DNA from: Collimonas arenae
GTDB lineage: Bacteria; Pseudomonadota; Gammaproteobacteria; Burkholderiales; Burkholderiaceae_D
NCBI RefSeq assembly: GCF_001584165.1
Contig: NZ_CP013233.1
Span: forward strand, 2,674,620-2,738,619
Direction: 5' to 3'
Length of the DNA stretch: 64,000 nucleotides
The notes beneath the pieces were generated by a model that worked only from the letters and a program-made list of their open reading frames with translations, ran no database searches and was not told the origin of the DNA. The position numbers were made by a program, and so were the translations under genes. Below, one piece after another: positions 47,101 through 56,034 of this stretch (positions within the stretch are counted from its first letter, which is position 1; each line of letters starts with the position of its first letter).

Positions 47101-50100
47101 GCTGCCGGTCAGGTTGACCTGGTAACCGCTGATGGTACCGGTGTTTTGCAACGCGGCGTACTGACCACCCTGGCCGTTGACGTTCAGGCTGCCCGCGGCC
47201 TGGATGACGCTATTGGATTGATTCGGCGTGTTGTTGTTGACCGGATCGTTCTCGCGCACGTGGTCGCACGAACCCAGGCTGCAATGGTTTTCGACATGGC
47301 TGTGGTAGCTGGTCACTGCCAGTACATCCGCATTGTTGTTCAGTGCGCTGGTGACGGTGATATTGGCATTTTGTCCGGCATTGATCAAGCTACCGTTATT
47401 GTTCAGCGTGGCGCTATTGATCGTTACATTGCGGGCGCCATTGATGACAGCTGCCTGCGACGTTTCGGCTTGCTCTGTCACGCCAAAGAAGTCCTGGTTC
47501 AAGTCGGCCACGGTTTGGCCGGCAAACGTGGTCTGTCGGGATTGCAAGCCGACAGTGCCACCGCTGCGCGCATTGTTCAACTGCCCGGCAGTGATGCTGA
47601 CATCGCCGTTCGTTGCCTGGATTGTGCCGGATTGGTTGCTGACAGTGCCCGGGCTGGTAATCGTGACATTGCTCAATGCCGCCAGGTTGGCATTGTTGTT
47701 GGTGACGCTGCCCGCATTAATCGCAAGATTACGCCCGGCGACGATGGTCGCAGGATCCTGTGTGATCGCAATGCTCTGCGACAGCGGATTAAAATTGTCG
47801 CTCACCGTAAAGCCAACCTGGTTTGCCACCACCAAGCTACCCTGAGTCAGCACGTTATAGCTACTCTCTCCCTGATTGGTCAGCCCCGCCACATTGAACG
47901 TAATATCTCGCCCCGCAACGATGTTGCCGGCGTTGACCAGATTGCCGCCGCTAATCTGCATATCCTGGTTCGCGACGATCTGACCGCGCACACCTAATGC
48001 CGTGGTAGTGCCGCCGGTGCTTGGCGCCACACTGGTTCCTGCAGCCGCAGGTGTCAGGTAGGGAATCACCAGCGTTGAGGTGCAACCACCCTGTGATTCT
48101 CCAGGACAGGCGGCGATATTCGGTTGTCCGATGGCGCTGACACCGAGTCCGGCAATTTGCGCAATCAAACTATTCAATCCAGCTTGATCAACCAAGGTGC
48201 TGGTTTTGGAGGTGATGATCGTGTCGGAACGGCCATTATCCAGGCTCTGTACGTTCAGCACCACATTGTTGCCGCTGATGGTGCTGCCACGATTGGACAA
48301 GCTGTTGGCGGTAATGCTGGTCTGTCCACCTGCCGTGATCAGACCTTGCTGACCATTGGTTTGACTTTGTACCGTTGTCTGCACTGTTGGCAAGGCCAGC
48401 AACTGGGTCGTTGGGGGTCCCAGCGTCTCTGGATTGTCGCCGGCAAAATGCCATACATTGGCGAAGTGACTGCCGCCACTCCCGTCATCGTTCGGCACAA
48501 CTTCATAGACGCTGACGACCTTGAGCGTGCCTGCCGAATAATTCGGATTCAAATCAGCCAATGTCACGTTTTGGGTGACGTAGCTGATTGGCTGGCAATT
48601 GTCACCACTGCAGCCGCCGCCGGTTTGAATTTGCTGGGTGCCGACAAGCGCTTGTCCCAATAATGCCGGGTCAATCACCGAAGTTGTGGTGTTTTGCAAG
48701 AATACCGGCGCAGCACGGTCATTATTGACTGTTGCTGCGTTGATATTGACATTGTTGGCCGCTGTGATGGTGCTGCCGACATTGGTCAGTGTGCCGGACA
48801 ACGTGGCATTCACGTCGCGGTTGGCCGTGGTCGTGCCGCCGGTATTGTCGTAGCTGGTACCAGACAGATTGACATCTCGCACCGCTTCTACTTTGCCGGC
48901 GTTGGTGACTACGCCACCCAGATTGACATCGCGATCGGCATGGAGGGTACCGCCAGCCTGATTGGTGATCACGCCATTCAGCGTTAGGTCATTGCCGGAA
49001 ATGACGCTGCCGCTATTCGTGAAGGACGCGCCGCTGATCGAAATATCACCGGATTTCTGGATCGTACCGGTGTTGGTAAACGCATTGGTCGCTTGCAGGT
49101 TCAAACCTGAACCTGGCAAATTCCAGTTGCCATTGACGTTGATCGATTGCGCGATCAATGTCAGCGTACCGTTCAAATTGACTGTACCAAATGCCGCTGC
49201 AGTCGGATCGATATCCTGGTTCCGCAACGCCAATGTGACGTTATTGGCCGCCAAGATCTGGCCGCCGGCGTTGTTAAAACTGCCGACGCCACCGTTGACT
49301 GTCAGGCTGACATTGCCGGAAGTGGGTGATGCCGCTGCGGAGGCGTTGGTATCACCGGCAAACAATAATCCGCCCTGATTGGCTGCGAAAGTATTGGTCA
49401 CCAGATTCAGATTGTCGCGAGCCAATAACGAACCATTGTTATTGATGATGCTGTTGTTGGCGTTGACGTTGGTACTGGCGCCGTAGATCGTGCCAGCATT
49501 TGTCAGACTGCTGGTGTTGATTGTTGCGGTACCCAGCGATTGCAAGGCTGCACCAGCATTGTTGGCCGCCTGCTGCGTCGTGATATTGACATTGCCCGCG
49601 GCCAGCCAGTTGCCGTTGTTGGTCACGCTGTTGGCGCCGTTCAAGGTCGCATTGCCTTTGACGACACCGACATTATTGGTGGTCACACTGTTGCCCGCTG
49701 TTGCGGTCAGGTTACCGCCGATGGCGTTGACCGGATTCGGATTGGCCGCAGTGATGCTGGTGGCGCTTGCGACGCCACCCAGCGTAATGTTGGCACCAGC
49801 CAGATTGGCATCCTTGCCGACTGTCAGCAAGCCGCCAGTCAGACTGAGATTATTTTGCGCGGTGGCTTGCAGCGTGCCGCCGATATTGAGATCGCCTCCG
49901 GTCCCAATATTGGCTCCCGTCAGGGTCGCATTGCCCAGGCTGGTAGTGACGCCATTCAACGCCAACGCCTGACCGGCGCCGGCAGTCAGCGTGCTGCTCG
50001 CGCCGATACTGTCTTGCGTCGTCAGGTTGCGTCCAGCGTTGAGAGTGATATTTTGCAGGCTGTTGACAGCACCTGCAGCAACCAGATCGGTTCCGGCGCT

Positions 50101-53100
50101 GGCCAGAACATTACCGCCGGCAGTCGTGGCGCCATTCAATGCGAGATTACCTTGCGTGGCCGCCAGCGTTGCATTGCCGATCACTGTGGTTGCACCCAGC
50201 GAGAGGTTGTTACCCGCAGTCGCATTCAGATTCGCTCCAACGCCAACCGTGCCCGCCAAGGCGATATCCTTGGCCGCGCCGAGCGTGAGATCTTGCGTGA
50301 ATTGCGTATTGCCGGCGCCGTTGATGCTGCCGCCTGCGGCCAGGGTTCCCACAGTGTGTCCGGCCAGGTTACCGGCCAGAGTGATGTCCCCGGATGTTGC
50401 CGTAATTGCCGTGTCGCCCACAACCTGAGTGGTACCGCCCAGCGTGGCATTATTGGCCGCGCTTACCTGCAAGCTGCTTTGTACATTGACATCGCCGCTA
50501 ACGTTGAGGCTACCGTTCTGGCTCTGCAAGACCGCTGCGTTCTGTGCATAGACTTGTCCGCCAAGATTGAAGTCGCCACCTGATTTGGCCGTCAACCCGG
50601 ACATTGCCAGCACACTACCGGTAGTCTTCAGTGTTCCGCTCTGCGCGGTCAGGTTCATATCTCCCAGCGCGATGACAGCGCCTCCAACGGCCAGATTGCG
50701 ATTCGCATTCAATGCCGTCGAGCTATTGGAGAGTGTGCCGCCGTTGACGCTGATATCGCGTCCGGCCGTGACTCGCAGCAGCCCTGTAGTTTGCGTCTGA
50801 CCACCCAAGCTCACATCATTACTGGCGTCGATGGTCAGATTGCCACCGCTGGCATTGCCGACCACGCTCGGGCCGGACAGCGTGACATTGGCGCCTTGCA
50901 GCTTGGCGCTGCCGCCATTGTTGCCGCCGACTGTCAATGCCGCCAGCGAGATATCCCTGCCAGCTGTTGCATTCAGATTACCGCCGGCCTGCAGGGCGCC
51001 ACTGATGGCGATGCCCTGCCCGGCAGTTAACGTCGTATCGGTTTGAGCGGTTAATTTACCGGTACCGGTAATGTTTTGTCCTGCAGTGACGCCGACCACA
51101 CCACCTGAGGTCAAATCTCCGTTCAACGCCACACTGCCGTTGGTGGCCGTGATGCTAGTGTTGGCGCCGGATTGCGTGCTGCCGCCTAAAGCAATATCGT
51201 TGGCAGCTGTAGCACTTACCTGCTGTTGTGCTGCCAGCGTACCGCCGACGGTGATGCTGCCGTTCTGTGCTTGCAGTTGGGCGCTCTGCGCCGCATAGAC
51301 CTGGCCGCCCAGATTGGCGTCTGTATTTGCCACGACATTCACGTTGCCGGTGGAGCTGACCACATTGCCGGTAGTGATGACGCTACCCTGCTGCCCCTTC
51401 AGGCTCAAATCGCCAATCGATCCGGCGGTGCCATTGATCGTCAGATTGCGTGTCGCCGCCAGCGCCAAGGTGGTGGCGCTGGTGATGCTGCCATCGATGG
51501 TGATGTCGCGCGCCGCATTGATCGCTGTCAGGTTCGGAGCTGTTACATTGCCGCCCAGGGTAATGTCCCCTGTGCCATCGTGTCCCTGCGCAGTAAGATT
51601 CAGCGCATTGGTCGCCTGGACGGTGCCGCCCAAACTGAGCGAGTTGCCGGCGCTCGCCGTAATGGTGTTCGCGACCGCGCCGCCGGTACCGGATATATTG
51701 CCGCCGGCTTGCAGATTGACGTTTTGCTGCGACTGGATGCTGCCGTTGACTTGCACATTACCGTTGGCTGCGATGTTAACAGCTTGTTCGCCGAGGCTGT
51801 CGCCGTTAGCGATGACATTGCCGCTCGTCGTGACGCCGACCGTGGTTTGCGCATAAGTGGTGCCAACCCGGACATCTCCGTTGGCATCTATCGACAGCGC
51901 CCCCACGCTGGAGGTCAAGGTGCCGTCGTTGCGTACGCCTAGTCCCTGACTGGTGCCAATAACCTTGATCTGCCCCGCCGTCATCGCGCCGAATGCGCTG
52001 GCATCGATTTGCAAACCATTTTGTGCTGACGTATTGCTGGCGGCAGTATTGGCGCCGTTGCTGCTGACTTGATAGTCGCTACCGGCACGGCCTTGTCCCG
52101 GCTGCGCTTGCGCCACAACTTGCTGACCACTGATCAAATTGATTTGCTGACCTGCGTAAAGCGGTGCATTGATGCCGATGCTGCCGGCGATCAAATCGAT
52201 TGCGCCGACGGTTCCTTCGATACCTGCACCCGGCGTGCCATTTGCACCAGGCGCGCCTTCGATCTGAATCCGGCCTCCCTGGACGTTGTAGGACAACGCC
52301 GCCGCATTGTCGAACGAGGTGGCGCTGCCGCCCGGGCCGCTCAGGAACTGCGGCGTCCCGGTACTCAAGGTGATATGCGGCGCATTCACAAAGCCGCAAC
52401 TGGTGCAATTCACGCCATTTGGATTGACCACAATGACCGAGGCCGGAGCACCGAAAACCTCTATCGTTCCGGCGATATTGCTCGGGCCACCTTGCGAGGT
52501 GACCTGGTTGATGATTTGGGTTGCCGTACGACCGTTGAGGAAAGGGTTCGCCGCGACGTTACCGCCCAACAGACTGCCGCCTGCGGTCATGCTGTTGTTA
52601 AGTATCAACCCGACCGCATCGACGTTGAACTGACTGTATTGGTTGAGCGAAATGCCGTTGGCGTTCGGCTGGGTAATATTGACCACTGGCACATTGCCGC
52701 CGACGCCAGTGCTACTGGTAACTTGCGGTTGAAAGCGTATCGGTGCGCTGGGATCGGTGATCGGCGCCGCCATGGCGCCATGAAGGCCAATTTGCATGGA
52801 AGGCAATGCTGCTGCAATCCTGGCTGCCAGCACACGGGTAAAGCCCGGCATTTTCTGTTCGATCTGCGCCTGCAGCGGCGCCCAGTTGCCGTCCTGCTGC
52901 GCTTTCGCCAAACTCTGTTTCAACTGTCCGGTAAAAAATTGCCAATCCGCCGCCGAATTTCCAGCTCGCTGCACATCGCCGCTGATGCCCAATTGAGCCG
53001 CAGATTGCGTCGCGTTTTTCCAAGTCACCTGCAAAGGAGCCAGCCATAACGTAAAAGCAACTATCGCTGCAACTACGCGTTGCCAAACGCGTACCTGGGG

Positions 53101-53238
53101 CGCGCCGTCCTGCGACAGACCGATGATGCTCTGCTCCGTCGAGACCAAACGATCGGCCTGCAGGCCACTGCGGCGCAACGATATCGACAGACGCGATTGA
53201 TCCAGACGAAACAGCAATTGACGGAGCGAGCGATTCAT
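44098..53238 (-). CDS. CdiA-like filamentous haemagglutinin with C-terminal deaminase-fold toxin
   Basis: 3046-residue two-partner-secretion effector. Start ATG 53238 follows CAGGGA. Order: long basic N-terminus (1-54); hydrophobic segment VVAAIVAFTLWLAP (55-68); an unusual roughly 100-residue insert; TPS domain (about 172-300) with NPNGVNCTSCGF, a Cys pair at 278/281; haemagglutinin beta-helix repeats to about 2350; a hydrophobic pretoxin region (about 2470-2510); a DUF637-like segment with HALLGCAAASLGGNSCAAGA; then the toxin. The toxin has AHAEIGVIQ (His 2972, Glu 2974) and EPICTFCRGDIPAAAEAAGL (Cys 3002, 3005), the zinc ligands and proton shuttle of deaminases, closest in my memory to the BURPS668_1122 group. 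No VENN motif is visible. Intact over 9.1 kb. Confidence 0.88.
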   Translation of the reverse strand: MNRSLRQLLFRLDQSRLSISLRRSGLQADRLVSTEQSIIGLSQDGAPQVRVWQRVVAAIVAFTLWLAPLQVTWKNATQSAAQLGISGDVQRAGNSAADWQFFTGQLKQSLAKAQQDGNWAPLQAQIEQKMPGFTRVLAARIAAALPSMQIGLHGAMAAPITDPSAPIRFQPQVTSSTGVGGNVPVVNITQPNANGISLNQYSQFNVDAVGLILNNSMTAGGSLLGGNVAANPFLNGRTATQIINQVTSQGGPSNIAGTIEVFGAPASVIVVNPNGVNCTSCGFVNAPHITLSTGTPQFLSGPGGSATSFDNAAALSYNVQGGRIQIEGAPGANGTPGAGIEGTVGAIDLIAGSIGINAPLYAGQQINLISGQQVVAQAQPGQGRAGSDYQVSSNGANTAASNTSAQNGLQIDASAFGAMTAGQIKVIGTSQGLGVRNDGTLTSSVGALSIDANGDVRVGTTYAQTTVGVTTSGNVIANGDSLGEQAVNIAANGNVQVNGSIQSQQNVNLQAGGNISGTGGAVANTITASAGNSLSLGGTVQATNALNLTAQGHDGTGDITLGGNVTAPNLTAINAARDITIDGSITSATTLALAATRNLTINGTAGSIGDLSLKGQQGSVITTGNVVSSTGNVNVVANTDANLGGQVYAAQSAQLQAQNGSITVGGTLAAQQQVSATAANDIALGGSTQSGANTSITATNGSVALNGDLTSGGVVGVTAGQNITGTGKLTAQTDTTLTAGQGIAISGALQAGGNLNATAGRDISLAALTVGGNNGGSAKLQGANVTLSGPSVVGNASGGNLTIDASNDVSLGGQTQTTGLLRVTAGRDISVNGGTLSNSSTALNANRNLAVGGAVIALGDMNLTAQSGTLKTTGSVLAMSGLTAKSGGDFNLGGQVYAQNAAVLQSQNGSLNVSGDVNVQSSLQVSAANNATLGGTTQVVGDTAITATSGDITLAGNLAGHTVGTLAAGGSINGAGNTQFTQDLTLGAAKDIALAGTVGVGANLNATAGNNLSLGATTVIGNATLAATQGNLALNGATTAGGNVLASAGTDLVAAGAVNSLQNITLNAGRNLTTQDSIGASSTLTAGAGQALALNGVTTSLGNATLTGANIGTGGDLNIGGTLQATAQNNLSLTGGLLTVGKDANLAGANITLGGVASATSITAANPNPVNAIGGNLTATAGNSVTTNNVGVVKGNATLNGANSVTNNGNWLAAGNVNITTQQAANNAGAALQSLGTATINTSSLTNAGTIYGASTNVNANNSIINNNGSLLARDNLNLVTNTFAANQGGLLFAGDTNASAAASPTSGNVSLTVNGGVGSFNNAGGQILAANNVTLALRNQDIDPTAAAFGTVNLNGTLTLIAQSINVNGNWNLPGSGLNLQATNAFTNTGTIQKSGDISISGASFTNSGSVISGNDLTLNGVITNQAGGTLHADRDVNLGGVVTNAGKVEAVRDVNLSGTSYDNTGGTTTANRDVNATLSGTLTNVGSTITAANNVNINAATVNNDRAAPVFLQNTTTSVIDPALLGQALVGTQQIQTGGGCSGDNCQPISYVTQNVTLADLNPNYSAGTLKVVSVYEVVPNDDGSGGSHFANVWHFAGDNPETLGPPTTQLLALPTVQTTVQSQTNGQQGLITAGGQTSITANSLSNRGSTISGNNVVLNVQSLDNGRSDTIITSKTSTLVDQAGLNSLIAQIAGLGVSAIGQPNIAACPGESQGGCTSTLVIPYLTPAAAGTSVAPSTGGTTTALGVRGQIVANQDMQISGGNLVNAGNIVAGRDITFNVAGLTNQGESSYNVLTQGSLVVANQVGFTVSDNFNPLSQSIAITQDPATIVAGRNLAINAGSVTNNNANLAALSNVTITSPGTVSNQSGTIQATNGDVSITAGQLNNARSGGTVGLQSRQTTFAGQTVADLNQDFFGVTEQAETSQAAVINGARNVTINSATLNNNGSLINAGQNANITVTSALNNNADVLAVTSYHSHVENHCSLGSCDHVRENDPVNNNTPNQSNSVIQAAGSLNVNGQGGQYAALQNTGTISGYQVNLTGSNITNGYTNPQVMTPAGSSPKNVIPLGPIGVPSAAANAQNGASQAAGAGGATSQVNANPNVGQQTAVPTATANGSTGNNATSTGAIGSQGFSTAPTSTVGNGNFHFTGTTPTGQASLPTQGSSSDPKYVINNPASNVLGGLTPQVLLNSLPPALQPNGSVPFYFDPFTEDQKLQQAALAQTGNASFVSGVQWDNQTQVSLADQQKAVLYSNAINYATENNIQLGQALSQQQINQLTAPMLWYVEQTVPDPSCTATGTSQCGIINALMPQVYLPQATQGALAGGVIQGNQVTLTATGTGDADHPNGTVTNTGFISAQQLIINAQQLNNEARNADIGVQTYRTDKQGYTKVTGDEVQPGGFLSAANYQLNVDRVNSVSGQFQQLNADGSVNQAGSQALLDNLQQQLGSDFTQSTAQNHIQQEWVQTKKADPTASIVMIAAAIAIAIVTAGAGAAIVGTVAGMSSTAVGASAVASAVAAGIQGAIVGTLSSMTGQLITNGSIDIGQALKSGAVSGLTAGVTNGVLGNMNSPSTVTPGVDGAQPISQGSWDSFVNNPSQYVATSVVRSGISAAINSAAYGGSFGNAFANGMIADAAAVGANGIGENTAAYSPTNVLGHALLGCAAASLGGNSCAAGAIGGATSALVAPMIRDSLYDGDVLHYDNVANNAVVAALAALAGGGVAIALGQDAAVAANAATNEAINNSLSDPIKKIVNAGRNCTDQQCLLTAQTQVEKAYQTASNNVAASCGGNNDAACQQAQQDRIGLMNERDRLHVVISSMSNCASASCVAATTVGTIAIGAIIGAVAGKAIGAATNAIKGVFSAESDAVAVGVNGAAAGPVTSGGTANAATAPLLKQQLANESLTASGANMSNIKVVAQGSVEGQVYIDTNQSARAVAAANPAESTLVPADRVNARAPTVGVVNGDMSTAHAEIGVIQQASNAGVANGANMTMTVTGEPICTFCRGDIPAAAEAAGLKSLTLYEATTGKTYYWEPGMTNIKVKTP

Positions 53239-53319
53239 ACTTTTCCCTGATTTTTTATTTTTTACGCTATGACTGCGACGGCAAAAATCACAACGTTCCA
53301 ACTACGGTATTACCTACAC

Positions 53320-54210
53320 TTACTGTTCGATCTTGGCCTGCTTGACCAGATTGCTGACGACGGCAATCGTGGCTTTTTCAAGTGCCGTGGCTTCCTGCTG
53401 CTGCCGCAGAACCGCTTTCACGTCGTCATATTTCGGCACTTGCGTCGGACGGACCTGTTCAAGTTTGAGGATGAAGTACGTGTTGTTCCAATTCACCGGC
53501 GTCGGCGTCAACCCGCCTACCGGCAGCCCTGCCAACGCCTGGGCAATCGGCAACGGCAGATTCTGCGTATGCCCTTCTTGTGCCGGGGTCTTGAAACTGA
53601 TCCAGTCAAGTTCACCACCGCGTACCTTGTTTTGCGCCAGGCTCACCTGTTGCGCCAATTGTCCGAAATCTGCGCCAGCCTTCAATTTGGCCAATACATC
53701 GGCAGCCGTGGCGGCATCGCCCACCTGAATCAGCCGCGACTTGTACTCCTTGTCGCCCAGGCTAGCCACGATACTGTCGAACTGCGCCTGCACTTGCTGT
53801 TCGGTGACAGGCGCCGGCTTGATTGCGTCGCGCAAATACAGTTGCGTAATGGCCGCATCCTTGGCCTCTTGCATGGCTTGCTTGACCTCAGGGCGGTTGT
53901 CATAAATGTGCTTTTTTTCTGCTTCCTGGCGGAACAATTCCCGCGATACCAATTGGCTTTTCAACGCAGCCCGCAAATTCAGGCTATCGGGCAAACCGGA
54001 TTGCTGAACCGCACGCAGCAACTGCGCTTCAGTTATCGCTACATTGTTGACCTTGGCGATCACGCCAGGCCCCAGATTGCTGGCCGGCGCGGCGACACTC
54101 GCCGGTGCAGTTGCAGTTTGCGCATGCGCAATCGGTGCGACCATCGCGGCAGCGAGGCTGCATGCAACGAACAGTGGCTGCAGTTGGCGGTATGTGGATG
54201 CGTAAAACAT
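53320..54210 (-). CDS. Periplasmic parvulin-type peptidyl-prolyl isomerase (SurA/EpsD-like)
   Basis: The 296-residue product has a signal peptide (LFVACSLAAAMVAPIAHAQ). A SurA-N-like helical domain follows (IAKVNNVAITEAQLLRAVQQ, ALKSQLVSRELFRQEAEKKH, AAITQLYLRDAI). Then comes a PpiC parvulin domain (YKSRLIQVGDAATAADVLAK, GADFGQLAQQVSLAQNKVRG, GELDWISF) and a C-terminal helix. It lies 30 bp after the TpsB gene and about 80 bp before the CdiA-like gene on the same strand. Dedicated periplasmic chaperones are not part of the standard tpsBA pair, so it may keep the exoproteins or the TpsB barrel soluble. That role is inference. Confidence 0.85.
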   Translation of the reverse strand: MFYASTYRQLQPLFVACSLAAAMVAPIAHAQTATAPASVAAPASNLGPGVIAKVNNVAITEAQLLRAVQQSGLPDSLNLRAALKSQLVSRELFRQEAEKKHIYDNRPEVKQAMQEAKDAAITQLYLRDAIKPAPVTEQQVQAQFDSIVASLGDKEYKSRLIQVGDAATAADVLAKLKAGADFGQLAQQVSLAQNKVRGGELDWISFKTPAQEGHTQNLPLPIAQALAGLPVGGLTPTPVNWNNTYFILKLEQVRPTQVPKYDDVKAVLRQQQEATALEKATIAVVSNLVKQAKIEQ

Positions 54211-54240
54211 GGCTTTTCCTCTTTGCTTTGAATGACAGAA

Positions 54241-56028
54241 TCAATATGACCAGTTCAAACTGGCGAGTAACAAGGTGCTCTTCGGCGGCAATCCATCGGG
54301 TTGTGCCAATGCACGGCCCAACAGGACTTCACCTGTCAGCCGGTGCTTGCCAAACACGGCTTGCATGCGTGTTCCAAATCCGGCACCGACAAGTTGCTGG
54401 TACGCTCTCTGCGCAATCAGCTCGGTCCGCCCCATATCGAGGAACACATAGGGTTCGAAGTGCACGCCGGCAAATTCGGGCGTGTTGACCCACGCCACGT
54501 CATTACGTAACGTCAGGCCGCGATCACCGCTGGTGCCGCCGCCTTCCTGAAACCCGCGCACTGATGACATGCCCCCGGCAAAAATCTGTTCCGATCCGAA
54601 CAAGGCTTGCTTGCTCCACTGCGCATTAAGTTGCGCGCGCCAGTTCCATGCGGTCGAGCCGAGTTTTCCCATGGGCAGCGACAGGGTTGCCGTGGCGTCG
54701 ATCTTGGTGAACTGACTGTGTGCGTCGCCGCTGGCGATACCGGGAGCGTCACAACTGGCATCCAACGCATGCAATCCCTGCGAGACACCGGCATCCAGCG
54801 TCCAACTCGCCTGTTGGTCATTAAAGGCAAACCGATGCAAGGTATTTGCAGCAATGCGCAATACGGTTAATTGCTGTGGGTCGAGTTCAAAGTCATTGAC
54901 ATTGCGCTCGACCTTGCGCCTTGACAGTGTCACATCCATGGCGTTTTTTACCGCCTGGCTACGCGATAGAACATAGTTCCAGCCAAAGGTATGGCTGGTG
55001 CTATTGCCATACAAAAGCGCCGTGCTGCCAACCAGGTTTTGATATTCGGAGATCGCTCCGGTATAGCTGAAGGTGCTATAGCCAATCGGCAGCGTGATGG
55101 AACCGACCAGCGCATTGGTATCAAGGCTACCGCTGTAGCTGATGGAGAACATCTCTTGTAGACCAAGCAGGTTGTCAGCCTCTGCAATCAGATTTGTTCG
55201 CACCAATCCGGTCTGGTTGCTGCCATAGTTATCCACTCCGGCGGTGTACCAGAAGCGATCGCCAGGTTGATTGGCGAGGGCAACAATGGAGCTGCCAGGC
55301 GTTGTTCCTGGCAGGATTTGCATTTCAGCCCTGTTGCGGCGCAGACGATTGATTTGCTCGACGCCCTGCTCCAGATCGGTCAGGTTGAGCGTTTCCCCAA
55401 CTGCCGTGGGCATGGCCAACAACACGCCGCGATCAGTCAGCCAGCCACCGCCCTGCAACGGGCCGGATGCAGCATAACCCTTTGCTGTCGACAACGGCAT
55501 GCCGTTGAGTTTGATTTCCTCGATCTTGCCTGGAATGACGGTGATGATCAGTTTACCGTCCTTGAGATTCTGCTCTCCCAGGTAGGCACGTGTCGTAATC
55601 AGCCCGCGCGCGACAAACGCCTCCGTCAAACGACGCAGCAGCAGATTGATACGATTGCTGCCCAAGTGCTTGCCGATGAACGGACGGGTGATCTCCTCCA
55701 CTTGCGCCGTCGGCAGCACAGTATTGCCGACCAGATCGATGCGATCTATCTTGAACGTCGGTTCAACATCAGGCAGCGATTCAATATCCACCCCGGCCGG
55801 CAGCGTTTGCGGCGGCGGCTGAGCGACGCTGATCTGCGGCGGCGGCTGATTCAATGCGCGCTCACGCTCGCGGTCCCTCTGCTCCTGCAGCAAGCGTTGA
55901 GCCGGATCTTGTTCAATCCTTGGCGCTTGTTGCGCCCACGCCGACAGCATGCTGACCGAGCCGATGAATAATAGTGCCGTCGCCAGCATAGATGACCGCA
56001 AACGCGGATAAAAAACGTATCGCATCAT
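54241..56028 (-). CDS. TpsB outer-membrane transporter (FhaC/ShlB family)
   Basis: 595-residue Omp85-superfamily barrel that secretes TpsA proteins. A signal peptide ends at about residue 32 (SVSMLSAWAQQ). A charged plug-helix region RLLQEQRDRERERALNQ is followed by a Pro-rich linker. POTRA1 has FKIDRIDLVGNTVLPTAQVE and POTRA2 has LIITVIPGKIEEIKLNGMPL. The beta-barrel carries the conserved loop motif GGMSSVRGFQEGG (VRGF, about residues 486-489), and the protein ends in the aromatic strand LLLASLNWSY. It begins 6 bp after the short TpsA gene, so it is co-transcribed. It is the only transporter for two exoproteins here. Confidence 0.92.
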   Translation of the reverse strand: MMRYVFYPRLRSSMLATALLFIGSVSMLSAWAQQAPRIEQDPAQRLLQEQRDRERERALNQPPPQISVAQPPPQTLPAGVDIESLPDVEPTFKIDRIDLVGNTVLPTAQVEEITRPFIGKHLGSNRINLLLRRLTEAFVARGLITTRAYLGEQNLKDGKLIITVIPGKIEEIKLNGMPLSTAKGYAASGPLQGGGWLTDRGVLLAMPTAVGETLNLTDLEQGVEQINRLRRNRAEMQILPGTTPGSSIVALANQPGDRFWYTAGVDNYGSNQTGLVRTNLIAEADNLLGLQEMFSISYSGSLDTNALVGSITLPIGYSTFSYTGAISEYQNLVGSTALLYGNSTSHTFGWNYVLSRSQAVKNAMDVTLSRRKVERNVNDFELDPQQLTVLRIAANTLHRFAFNDQQASWTLDAGVSQGLHALDASCDAPGIASGDAHSQFTKIDATATLSLPMGKLGSTAWNWRAQLNAQWSKQALFGSEQIFAGGMSSVRGFQEGGGTSGDRGLTLRNDVAWVNTPEFAGVHFEPYVFLDMGRTELIAQRAYQQLVGAGFGTRMQAVFGKHRLTGEVLLGRALAQPDGLPPKSTLLLASLNWSY

Positions 56029-56034
56029 TTGCCT

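Noticed and set aside
46492..47997. 501-codon frame and several others antisense to the CdiA-like gene
   Set aside because: The long repeat-rich gene is intact and recognisable; the opposite-strand translations reflect its repeats only.
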